From: Acidobacteriota bacterium
Lineage (GTDB): Bacteria; Acidobacteriota; Terriglobia; Terriglobales; Acidobacteriaceae
DNA length: 64,000 nucleotides
Assembly: GCA_023410055.1 (NCBI GenBank)
Contig: JAEYQK010000007.1
Location: 1 to 64,000, forward strand
Reading direction: 5' to 3'
Shown here: in pieces, positions 8,635 to 16,120 of the stretch
Position numbering within the stretch: position 1 is the first letter of the stretch
How the letters are laid out: every line of letters begins with the position of its first letter
Notes under the pieces: model-generated
Databases searched by the model: none
Told to the model about the DNA's origin: nothing
The model's input: the letters and a program-made list of their open reading frames with translations, nothing else
Position numbers and translations under genes: made by a program

Positions 8635-10044
8635 TTACGCCATGGGCTTGAGCATGCTCGCGGCTTCGTCGTGAGGATCGATGCTGTACTGCCGAATTTT
8701 GTAGAGGAGCGCTTTGTAGCTGATGTTCAACATGCGGGCCGCTTCCTTGCGGTTCCACCGGGCATGTTCGAGGGCTTCGCTGATGGCCTGCATCTCGGCT
8801 TCATCCTTCAAGCCACGGACGAGGGACTTGAGGTCAGGCGTCTCATTGGGGCGTTTCACGAACGGGGCGCCCGGCATGGAAGAGTTCTGCGGATCGAGTT
8901 CACTAATGATGAGCTTCTCGTCGCCGAGAATAATGTAACGCTTTACGAGGTTTTCCAACTCGCGCAAGTTTCCGGGCCAATGGTAGTGGCAGCAAGCGTC
9001 GAGCAGTTCTTGCGAGATATCGAGCGGAGGTCTCGAGAATCGTTCCGACAACATCGACATGAAATGTTTCAGCAGCAGAGGTATTTCTTCACGCCGCTCG
9101 CGGAGTGGAGGCAGGTGCATCGTGAATGCGTTGAGGCGATAGTAGAGGTCCTCGCGGAGACGCTTAGAGGCAATCGCCTGCTGGATGTTGATGTTGGTCG
9201 CCGCCAGAATACGGACGTCCACGGATATTGTCTTTCGCCCACCCAAACGGGAGAACTCCTGATCCTGCAAGACCTGAAGCAGCTTTGCCTGAAGCGAGGT
9301 CGGCATCTCGCCGATTTCATCGAGGAGGATTGTGCCGTGATTGCACAGTTCGAATTTGCCGGGCTTGGGCTTATTGGCTCCGGTGAAGGCGCCTGGCTCA
9401 TAGCCGAACAGTTCGCTTTCGAGGAGATCCGAAGGCAGGGCAGCACAGTTGACCTTGAGGAACGTGCGATGAGCGCGGGGCGAAAGTTTGTGGATTAGCC
9501 TGGCGACGACTTCTTTTCCTGTTCCGCTTTCTCCCAACATGAGTACAGGGACGTTGATTTTGGCGATCTGAGCGGCTTGCGCGCGCACTTTGCGCATGGC
9601 AGGGCTGGCGGCGACAAAGAAGAGGTCGGGAGAAAGCTCTTCCTGGTCTGGCGCGAGAGATGTTCTTGCAGGCTGTCTCTTTTCGAGGCAGCGTGAAAGA
9701 GCGGATTGAAGCTCGGCTTCCTGAAAGGGCTTTGTCAAATAGTCTCGCGCACCCAAGTGAATGGCATCGACAATCTTGCGGGTGGCGCTGATGCAAGAGA
9801 GCATGATGACCTTGATTCCGGGACGCAGGTGCTGAAGGCGGCCGAGAGTTTCAAGACCGTCCATCCCGGGCATGAGGAGGTCGAGGAGGACGACCTCCGG
9901 CGCTGGGCCACGAATTACGGCATCAAGCGCGTCAGTGCCGTTGCTAACGGTTTCAACTTCGTAGGAGTTCAACTCGAGCAGGGTGCGCAGGTATGCGAGC
10001 ATTCCTGGTTCGTCATCAACAACGAGAATTCGTGCCTGGCCCAT
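8635..10044 (-). CDS. NtrC-family sigma-54-dependent response regulator
   Basis: This 469-residue protein has three domains. A receiver domain (residues 1-120) has acidic pocket D10/D11, phosphoacceptor D55 in VVLLDLLMPG, and the YLTKPF lysine. An AAA+ activator domain has P-loop GESGTGKE near residue 170, the sigma-54-contacting GAFTGA loop, and Walker B ILLDEIGEMP. A Fis-type helix-turn-helix (NRKEAARMLNISYKALLYKI) ends it. The ATG at 10044 has AGAGGGG just upstream; a TTG at 10068 is an alternative. It lies 20 bp downstream of the kinase gene, so the two form a two-component pair. Its HTH is strikingly like that of the activator at 11842. Confidence 0.93.
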   Translation of the reverse strand: MGQARILVVDDEPGMLAYLRTLLELNSYEVETVSNGTDALDAVIRGPAPEVVLLDLLMPGMDGLETLGRLQHLRPGIKVIMLSCISATRKIVDAIHLGARDYLTKPFQEAELQSALSRCLEKRQPARTSLAPDQEELSPDLFFVAASPAMRKVRAQAAQIAKINVPVLMLGESGTGKEVVARLIHKLSPRAHRTFLKVNCAALPSDLLESELFGYEPGAFTGANKPKPGKFELCNHGTILLDEIGEMPTSLQAKLLQVLQDQEFSRLGGRKTISVDVRILAATNINIQQAIASKRLREDLYYRLNAFTMHLPPLRERREEIPLLLKHFMSMLSERFSRPPLDISQELLDACCHYHWPGNLRELENLVKRYIILGDEKLIISELDPQNSSMPGAPFVKRPNETPDLKSLVRGLKDEAEMQAISEALEHARWNRKEAARMLNISYKALLYKIRQYSIDPHDEAASMLKPMA

Positions 10045-10064
10045 TTCCCCTCTGTTGCGGATTC

Positions 10065-10979
10065 TCAAAAAGGCTTTAACGGTAAAAAGAAACAGAATTT
10101 ACTGCCCGAACCGAGCTCACTCTCTACCCAGATCTTCCCACGCTGCACCTGCACGAGCCGCTTTGCGATTGCGAGGCCCAACCCAGTACCTACCGCGTTA
10201 TTATCCGAGGGCCGGAAGCTGACGAAGTCTTCGAAGATCTCATGATGAAACTCGGCAGGTATTCCGGGGCCGGTGTCGGCGACACAGATCTTAACGGCGT
10301 TGGGGGCCGACTCGGATAAACGGCGCTGTTCGATTACGCTGCTGGGAAGCTGACGTGAGCGGCGTTCCCAGATGTGGAGGTCGGCAGTGAGCCAAACGGT
10401 ACCTCCAGGCGGAGTGGAAAGGAATGCGTTTTCGATCAAACTGGAGACGATGCGTTGAACCTTGTGATAGTCAAATTCGAACTCGATAGATACATCCGCC
10501 CCTGCAAAGTAGAGTGCGACACCCTTGTCCTGGAAGCGGGCCAACCAGATGCTGTAAACGTCCCTGAGGCACTCAATCAGGTTTCCGGGAACAAACTCCG
10601 CAGCAAGGGCCCCGGTTTCGAAGGAACTGAATGTAAGGAAGTTCTGGATAAAGTCTTGAAGGCGCAAGCTGTTTGAGTGCATTGCGCGAAGGACCTGTAG
10701 CTGCTTTTCACTTACGGGCCCAAGACGACTGCTAAGCAGCAGTTCCAGATAGCCGGTCATAATGGCCAGCTGCGTTTTCATCTCGTGGGCGGCAGAAGCG
10801 AGTGCCACTGTGCGGCGCTGGTTATCCTCTCGAAGACGCGTATAGCTCTCAATTAACTCCTGAAAACTGAGCTGCGCTACCTCATCGGAGACGCCTGACA
10901 TGCATAGCGCTGGGTGCTTGCCCTCCTGCGGACGAGATTCGAGTGCGTGTTGTGCGGAAGACTGAGGCATGGCGCGCAT
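10065..10979 (-). CDS. Soluble sensor histidine kinase (partner of the sigma-54 response regulator)
   Basis: This 304-residue kinase has no membrane segment and no recognisable sensory domain before the dimerisation helix. The phosphoacceptor is H65 in ASAAHEMKTQLAIM. The ATP-binding HATPase_c domain follows, with VSSLIENAFLST (N box), VADTGPGIP (G1) and GTGLGLAIAKRLV (G2). It would autophosphorylate and pass phosphate to the regulator encoded immediately downstream. With only about 60 residues before the H box, its input must come from a partner protein or from that short N-terminus. The ATG at 10979 is used; a second ATG at 10970 is possible. Confidence 0.92.
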   Translation of the reverse strand: MRAMPQSSAQHALESRPQEGKHPALCMSGVSDEVAQLSFQELIESYTRLREDNQRRTVALASAAHEMKTQLAIMTGYLELLLSSRLGPVSEKQLQVLRAMHSNSLRLQDFIQNFLTFSSFETGALAAEFVPGNLIECLRDVYSIWLARFQDKGVALYFAGADVSIEFEFDYHKVQRIVSSLIENAFLSTPPGGTVWLTADLHIWERRSRQLPSSVIEQRRLSESAPNAVKICVADTGPGIPAEFHHEIFEDFVSFRPSDNNAVGTGLGLAIAKRLVQVQRGKIWVESELGSGSKFCFFLPLKPF

Positions 10980-11250
10980 AGCATTCCCGCGAAGGCTCGG
11001 CGCGACGGTAACCTTCTACGGGAACACTCGTCTGCACCATTGGACACGGATTGTATGCAGCTGGTTGCCAGAAGCATTACAAGTGTGCAAGGAAGGTCAT
11101 CGCCGAGAGAGCGGGAGGCACGCAACGAAGACAACAAGGATTAAGAGGGAGATACTAGAACGCGCCGAGTTATCGAGCTGTAATTGTGCTTCTGCTGAAT
11201 CTGAGAGCATGTGTCGAAAATGGCGGTGAAAATGCAGAGCTGGAATAGGT

Positions 11251-11619
11251 ATGGCGCAGGCTCAGGGAATCGAGATCAATAGACGGCAATGGGAGAGACG
11301 GCAATGGGAGCGCATACCAGTGCCCGTGCCGGTCTTCGTGCGCGGACTGGATGAAAACGGTGGTGCGTTTCAGGAATTTACGACGGCACTAAACATCAGC
11401 GCAGGGGGAGTGGCGTTCATGTTGCGGCACCGGCCTGCAAAATTTGACGCACCGTTGGTGGTGGAGATCCCGGCCGCGCCGGGCCCACATGCGAAGGAAG
11501 CAGTTCGGCGAATCGAGGGAGTATTGACGCGGATTGACGTGGTTCTCGGATGGTATCTGTGCGGTCTGCAATATGGGCAGCCGCTGCTACCAGAGAGTCA
11601 GTGCCGACCTAAAGAGTGA
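11251..11619 (+). CDS. PilZ-domain protein, probable cyclic-di-GMP receptor
   Basis: The 122-residue protein is essentially one PilZ domain. The N-terminal arginine motif (RRQWER, residues 11-21, present twice in tandem) and the N48-I-S-A-G-G53 motif (N/DxSxxG) are the two halves of the c-di-GMP site. The strand order GGVAFML...VVEIP and later RIEGVLTRIDVV also fits. The doubled RRQWE comes from a perfect 15-bp tandem duplication (11281-11310). Its place immediately before the sigma-54 activator and the exopolysaccharide genes suggests that it links c-di-GMP to polymer production; this is inference. Confidence 0.85.
   Translation: MAQAQGIEINRRQWERRQWERIPVPVPVFVRGLDENGGAFQEFTTALNISAGGVAFMLRHRPAKFDAPLVVEIPAAPGPHAKEAVRRIEGVLTRIDVVLGWYLCGLQYGQPLLPESQCRPKE
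11281..11310. repeat. Perfect 15-bp tandem duplication in the PilZ gene
   Basis: Two identical 15-bp units, AGACGGCAATGGGAG at 11281-11295 and 11296-11310, duplicate five codons of the arginine-rich c-di-GMP-binding region in frame. Confidence 0.95.
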
Positions 11620-11739
11620 AAACATCTTCACACGGGCTGAGCCAAGCCGGGCCCGGTTACTAGCTTCCTGGTTGATTATTTCCGTTTCCGAGTTGGGCGC
11701 CTAAGTCGATCAAATACAGACACATGCGTCCAGCAAAGG

Positions 11740-11755
11740 TGGTTCAAGCTTTGCT
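11740..11755 (+). promoter_or_regulatory. Probable sigma-54 (-24/-12) promoter
   Basis: TGGTTCAAGCTTTGCT matches the -24/-12 consensus TGGCACG-N4-TTGCW at 9 of 12 fixed positions, including both invariant dinucleotides with the exact 10-nt spacing. It sits about 76 nt before the predicted transcript-to-ATG end, 87 bp upstream of the sigma-54 activator start at 11842, which suggests autoregulation or control by the response regulator at 8635. Confidence 0.6.
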
Positions 11756-11841
11756 GGGGATAGTGGTTGAACAGAGATTTGGCTGTTCAGGTGCAATGAT
11801 TTACAGATGGCGAAGTCTAGCTTCGAGTGGGTTGAAAGAAT

Positions 11842-12891
11842 ATGGCTTCTTTAGCAACAGGAAATACGCCGTTTAGACTGCCTCCGGACAACGTGATATT
11901 CGGGACGTCCGAGGCGATGAAGTCGGTCTGTTCAAAACTTGAGAGAGTGGCAGCGGCCAATCTGCCGATTCTTATACAGGGAGAGAGCGGAACCGGTAAG
12001 GAGATAATTGCGCGGATCATACATGCGCGGTCGCCGTGGCAAGCGGGACCTTTCGTAAAAGTGAATTGTCCTGCAATACCCGGGACTTTGCTTGAGAGCG
12101 AGTTGTTCGGATATGAACAGGGCGCGTTTACGGGGGCATCTGGATCAAAGCCGGGTCGAGTTGAGTTTGCACATCGCGGGACCCTTTTTCTTGACGAGAT
12201 CGCCGAGATGGATCCGACGCTGCAGGCGAAGTTGCTTCAATTGCTCCAGGATGGGCAGTTCTGCAGGATCGGTGCGCAGGAAGACAAGAAGGTAGAAGTC
12301 CGGGTGGTGTGCTCGACGAATCGGAACCTGCAAGACGAGATCGATGTGGGGAATTTTCGGCAGGATCTCTTCTATCGAATTAATGTTCTGCAGATACAAT
12401 TGCCGCCGCTTCGGGAAAGGAAAGAGGACATCCCACTGCTCGTAGGGTATCTGTTGGACTTGTACAACGAGAAATACAACTGCCAGGTGCGGCCTCTATC
12501 GGCACAGTTGATCCGGATGTTGCAGGAGTACCACTGGCCCGGCAATATTCGCGAGTTGGAAAACCTTGTGAAAAGATACGTGATCCTCGGGACTGACGAT
12601 GCGATCACGACGGAGCTATTGAGTCGTGAACAGACGCATTTCAAACCGGAGATCCCACTCGATGGCGCTGTTTCGCTCAAGAAGTTGACTCGACAGGCGG
12701 TAAGAGAACTTGAGCGACAAGTAATTTTGCGATCACTGCAAGCAAACAACTGGAACCGCAAGCGCGTGGCTCGGGCGCTGAGCATCAGCTATCGTGCACT
12801 GCTGTACAAGATCCGTGATGCAGGCCTGTCGTCGAATCGGGGGTCTCGGCGCGCCGCGGCGGCGGGTGCTGAAAATGACAGGGCCGCATGA
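11842..12891 (+). CDS. Sigma-54 enhancer-binding protein without receiver domain
   Basis: This 349-residue activator goes almost directly into its AAA+ domain: P-loop GESGTGKE at residues 47-54, GAFTGA at 94-99, Walker B LFLDEIAEMD, and the arginine-finger region QDLFYRINVL. It ends in a Fis-like HTH (NRKRVARALSISYRALLYKI). No receiver, GAF or PAS domain is present, so it should be either constitutively active or controlled by a partner, for instance the PilZ protein encoded just upstream. The HTH closely resembles that of the response regulator at 8635, suggesting overlapping DNA targets. The gene is followed by a terminator at 12929, so it is transcribed separately from the polysaccharide genes it probably controls. 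Confidence 0.92.
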   Translation: MASLATGNTPFRLPPDNVIFGTSEAMKSVCSKLERVAAANLPILIQGESGTGKEIIARIIHARSPWQAGPFVKVNCPAIPGTLLESELFGYEQGAFTGASGSKPGRVEFAHRGTLFLDEIAEMDPTLQAKLLQLLQDGQFCRIGAQEDKKVEVRVVCSTNRNLQDEIDVGNFRQDLFYRINVLQIQLPPLRERKEDIPLLVGYLLDLYNEKYNCQVRPLSAQLIRMLQEYHWPGNIRELENLVKRYVILGTDDAITTELLSREQTHFKPEIPLDGAVSLKKLTRQAVRELERQVILRSLQANNWNRKRVARALSISYRALLYKIRDAGLSSNRGSRRAAAAGAENDRAA

Positions 12892-12928
12892 ACGAACCTT
12901 CGGAATAGAAGAGCATGGGGGTATGCGA

Positions 12929-12963
12929 CGGATCCCATGAACTGGGGTCCGTTTTCTCTTTCC
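12929..12963 (+). terminator. Rho-independent terminator after the sigma-54 activator gene
   Basis: The stem CGGATCCC / GGGGTCCG (one T-G wobble, 7-nt loop) is followed at once by TTTTCTCTTTCC, 37 bp after the stop codon. Confidence 0.85.
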
Positions 12964-13457
12964 TCCTCTTTCCTTATCTCTTTGCTTCTTCTTCTTCTCT
13001 TTCCTTGACTATCCCTGCGAGACAGTATGAGCAGTTTCTTCTCAAAGTAGGTGTCGCAGTACCCAAAAAGAGTTCATCTGCATGAAATTGATTTGCGCAG
13101 TAAGGAAAGTTTTGCGTTTTTGTGCTTCTGGAAACCGCAGAGCGCTAATGAGGGCCTAATACCTACGCGACGAGCGGGTTACAGGCGGGTCTACAGCGAT
13201 TCGAATGGGAAACAATGTGGACCGCTGTGCGCTGATTTGCAGCTATTGCGGGTTCTATCGGTAGTCGAGAAACAGGGCGTTGCCGTGTCAAAACAGTGTG
13301 CTACTCGCTGTATTTCAGCTGGTTACGCCGTCTCGCCGATTTGCCGCAAATTGGCCTGCAATGGTAGTGCTCGTGCACGGCAACTCTGGGCAGGTGGTCA
13401 ACGCTCCAATACACGAAGCCGGAGCGCGATATCAACTTGTGAATGTGGGGGCGACGA
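12964..13457 (+). other. Gene-free leader region before the NusG-like gene, with a polypyrimidine tract
   Basis: About 490 bp without a convincing gene. The first 50 bp continue a C/T-only tract begun at the terminator (12952-13012 is almost pure pyrimidine on the plus strand). A weak -24/-12-like match, TGGTAGTGCTCGTGCA, is at 13362-13377. The frame open from 13051 to 13527 has no ribosome binding site or recognisable protein. Because a UpxY/LoaP-type antiterminator gene follows, this stretch could hold the 5' leader on which that factor acts; no conserved element could be identified by eye. Confidence 0.45.
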
Positions 13458-14021
13458 ATGCAGGAAGGCACTATTCAGCTGGTCAGGAACGATGCGTTGC
13501 AGGCTGGCGAAATGTTGCAGGAGTTGATCGCTGTGCCCCGGTGGTACGCGGTTTACACGTTTCCGAGGCATGAGAAGGCAGTAGCCGGACAACTGAAGAT
13601 GAAGTCGGTGGAAGCCTATCTTCCGTTGTTCGAGCGCTTGAACCGATGGAAAGATCGAATGGCCCGCGTGCAGTTGCCGTTGTTTCCGGGATATGTGTTT
13701 GCTCGAATCCCGCTGAAGGATCGAGTGAAAGTACTGGAGTCGCAGGGAGTGCTTCGGCTGGTTGGCTTCAATGGGCATCCAACTCCGCTGCCCGAAGGTG
13801 AAATCGAAGCCTTGAGGAGCTTTCTTTCTTGCAGGAAGGCGGAGCCGTTTCCGTATCTGACCGTGGGGAAGCGGATTGAAGTGAAGGTTGGCCCACTTGC
13901 CGGATTGGAAGGGGTCGTAGTAAGACGCAAAGGGAAAATGAGAATAGTGGTTTCAATTGATTCGATCCAGCGTTCTATCGCCTTGGAACTGGAAGCGGCG
14001 GACGTGAGATTGATTGCGTGA
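13458..14021 (+). CDS. NusG-like transcription antiterminator (UpxY/LoaP/RfaH type)
   Basis: This 187-residue NusG paralogue has an N-terminal NGN domain (WYAVYTFPRHEKAVAGQL..., then VQLPLFPGYVFARI, a signature of the specialised group) and a C-terminal KOW domain (VGPLAGLEGVVVRRKGKMRIVVSI). Proteins of this group bind RNA polymerase and let it read through terminators in long polysaccharide operons. The ATG at 13458 is preferred over 13443 because GGGGG lies just upstream. It is the first gene of the run of same-strand genes that follows, which is where such factors are normally found. Its stop is 40 bp before the next start. Confidence 0.9.
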   Translation: MQEGTIQLVRNDALQAGEMLQELIAVPRWYAVYTFPRHEKAVAGQLKMKSVEAYLPLFERLNRWKDRMARVQLPLFPGYVFARIPLKDRVKVLESQGVLRLVGFNGHPTPLPEGEIEALRSFLSCRKAEPFPYLTVGKRIEVKVGPLAGLEGVVVRRKGKMRIVVSIDSIQRSIALELEAADVRLIA

Positions 14022-14061
14022 CTTAAACTTTTTTGAACCAGTCCAGATTGTTAGGGCGGCG

Positions 14062-16047
14062 ATGTTTCGATTTTCAGGAAAGCAACACAAGGACCCAGTA
14101 TTGGTCGGGAAACATGCATCAGGCATACTCGGCTATCGCAGGTTGATCATCGTTCTCTCGCAAGTTTTTCTGGTGATCGGGACCTACTATTTCAGTTTTC
14201 TGCTTGCGCAGCACTTTAGCCTGGACGCGGAAACGCGCCGTGCGATCACGATGTCGCTCCCGCTGCTTGTGCTGATAAAGCTTGGATTCTTTTGCAAGTA
14301 CGGATTGCTGAGCGGCTGGTGGCGCTATGTCGGGATGAGCGACCTAGTGGATATCACGAAGGCTGCGGTGGCAAGTACGTGGCTGTTCTACCTATTGGGT
14401 ATCTTCATCCTTCGAATTCCGGGACTCTCGTCTTCGGCAATCATTATCGATCTCTTGCTCACGATCCTTGTGATCGGAGGCGCTCGCTTTGCGGTACGCG
14501 CGTACACGGAAGGCGCGTACAAGAACTTCGCGGCGGAAAAGAACGCGCTCATCGTAGGGGCGGGCGCGGCCGGAAGCACGATTGTTCGCGAGCTTAAGCA
14601 GAATCCTGCGCTCGATTTCAACCCTATTGGTTTTGTAGATGACGATGGAAGCAAGCGTGGCGTGAAGATTCATGGTGTCAGAGTTCTGGGCAGCATCGAC
14701 GATCTGCAGCGTATCGTCGAGAAACACGAAGTGCAGTGCGTCATGATAGCCATTCCGTCGAGGAACGGATCCCTTGTCGAGCGGGTGGTGAGCAAATGCA
14801 GGGAGTGCAAAGTCGAATTCAAGATCCTGCCGCCAGTGAATCAGCGTCTGCATGGCACCGCTACATCCGTAAAGCAGCTCCGCACTGTCAGCGTTGAGGA
14901 TGTCTTGGGACGGAAGCCAGTACGGCTGGCTCTGGATGAAATACGAAACAAGCTGGAGGACAAGGTCGCGCTAGTGACCGGCGCGGGAGGTTCGATCGGT
15001 TCGGAACTGGTGAGACAGTGCGCAATATTCGGGCCGAGAAAACTGGTGCTGTTCGAAAGATCGGAGAACGACTTATTCAGGCTTTGTATGGAGTTGAACC
15101 AGAAGTTCCCGAACTTGAACTATGTGCCAGCTGTTGGCGACATTCTCGATGTTGGCGTGCTGAGAGAAGTGTTTTCGCTGCACAGACCGCACTCGGTTTT
15201 TCACGCGGCCGCCTACAAGCACGTTCCAATGATGGAAAGCAATTGCTTCCAAGCGGTCACGAACAACGTTTTTGGAACGTATAACGTGGCACTGGTTTCG
15301 ACGCAGTACGAAGTGAACGATTTCGTGATGATCTCGTCGGACAAAGCGGTGAATCCGACAAACATCATGGGCGTTACGAAGCGCGTGGCGGAACTGATCA
15401 TCCTGGGATTGCAGCGGCAGAAGACGCGATTCATGGCGGTACGGTTTGGGAACGTGTTGGGAAGCAACGGCAGCGTGTTACCTACCTTCAAGGAGCAGAT
15501 CGCCAACGGCGGGCCTGTTACCGTTACTCACCCGGGCGCAACACGGTATTTCATGACGATTCCCGAGGCGGTTCAGTTGGTGTTGCAGGCCTCGAGCATG
15601 GGAAGGGGTGGTGAGATTTTCGTGCTCGATATGGGCGAGCCGGTTCGAATCGTGGATCTGGCGCAGAACCTTATCAGGCTCTCCGGTTTCGAGCCGGATC
15701 GAGAAATCAAAATCACGTTTACGGGATTGCGACCGGGCGAAAAGCTTTTCGAGGAACTGCAACTGGAAGGCGAGGGGATGAAACACACCTCGCACGAAAA
15801 GATCAGGGTGCTCGATGGTGGCGAGCCGGACTTTATCCAGGTCCGAATGTGGCTGGACGACCTTTCGGCGCTGGTCGAGGCCAAGAACGTAAGTGGTCTG
15901 ATCCTGAAGCTGAAGCAGATAGTGCCGGAGTATCGGCCCAGTCGCGAAATCCTGGCGCTGTGCGAATTTGATCGTCACGATCTGGCGTGGAGATACAAGC
16001 GCGAGAGCGCGGGTCTTGCGGTAACCAACTTGAGCGACGTGGCATGA
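14062..16047 (+). CDS. CapD/PglF-type nucleotide-sugar 4,6-dehydratase (membrane-anchored)
   Basis: The 661-residue protein starts with about four membrane helices (roughly residues 30-150) and a first Rossmann fold (IVGAGAAGSTIVREL). The catalytic extended-SDR domain follows, with VTGAGGSIGSELVRQC, HAAAYKHVPMME and SSDKAVNPTNIMGVTKR. Family members convert UDP-GlcNAc to the UDP-4-keto-6-deoxy sugar that leads to bacillosamine, FucNAc or QuiNAc. This suggests that the polymer contains a 2-acetamido-6-deoxy or amino sugar. I chose ATG 14062 with AGGG upstream; an in-frame TTG at 14014 would overlap the NusG-like gene. The sugar inference matters for the ATP-grasp ligase further down, which would need an amino acceptor. 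Confidence 0.92.
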   Translation: MFRFSGKQHKDPVLVGKHASGILGYRRLIIVLSQVFLVIGTYYFSFLLAQHFSLDAETRRAITMSLPLLVLIKLGFFCKYGLLSGWWRYVGMSDLVDITKAAVASTWLFYLLGIFILRIPGLSSSAIIIDLLLTILVIGGARFAVRAYTEGAYKNFAAEKNALIVGAGAAGSTIVRELKQNPALDFNPIGFVDDDGSKRGVKIHGVRVLGSIDDLQRIVEKHEVQCVMIAIPSRNGSLVERVVSKCRECKVEFKILPPVNQRLHGTATSVKQLRTVSVEDVLGRKPVRLALDEIRNKLEDKVALVTGAGGSIGSELVRQCAIFGPRKLVLFERSENDLFRLCMELNQKFPNLNYVPAVGDILDVGVLREVFSLHRPHSVFHAAAYKHVPMMESNCFQAVTNNVFGTYNVALVSTQYEVNDFVMISSDKAVNPTNIMGVTKRVAELIILGLQRQKTRFMAVRFGNVLGSNGSVLPTFKEQIANGGPVTVTHPGATRYFMTIPEAVQLVLQASSMGRGGEIFVLDMGEPVRIVDLAQNLIRLSGFEPDREIKITFTGLRPGEKLFEELQLEGEGMKHTSHEKIRVLDGGEPDFIQVRMWLDDLSALVEAKNVSGLILKLKQIVPEYRPSREILALCEFDRHDLAWRYKRESAGLAVTNLSDVA

Positions 16048-16120
16048 CTTGTCGGCAGGGATTCGCAACGTTGAAGATCGGGCTCGCATCTAGTTCTGCA
16101 GCCCAGCTTTCGGAAGGTAC

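Noticed and set aside
13362..13377. Second candidate sigma-54 promoter (TGGTAGTGCTCGTGCA) before the NusG-like gene
   Set aside because: It has the correct GG-GC spacing but lacks most of the flanking consensus (no TTGC), so it is mentioned only within the leader entry.
13051..13527. 158-codon open frame before the NusG-like gene
   Set aside because: No ribosome binding site, odd composition, overlaps the NusG-like start, and no recognisable protein features. Treated as leader DNA.
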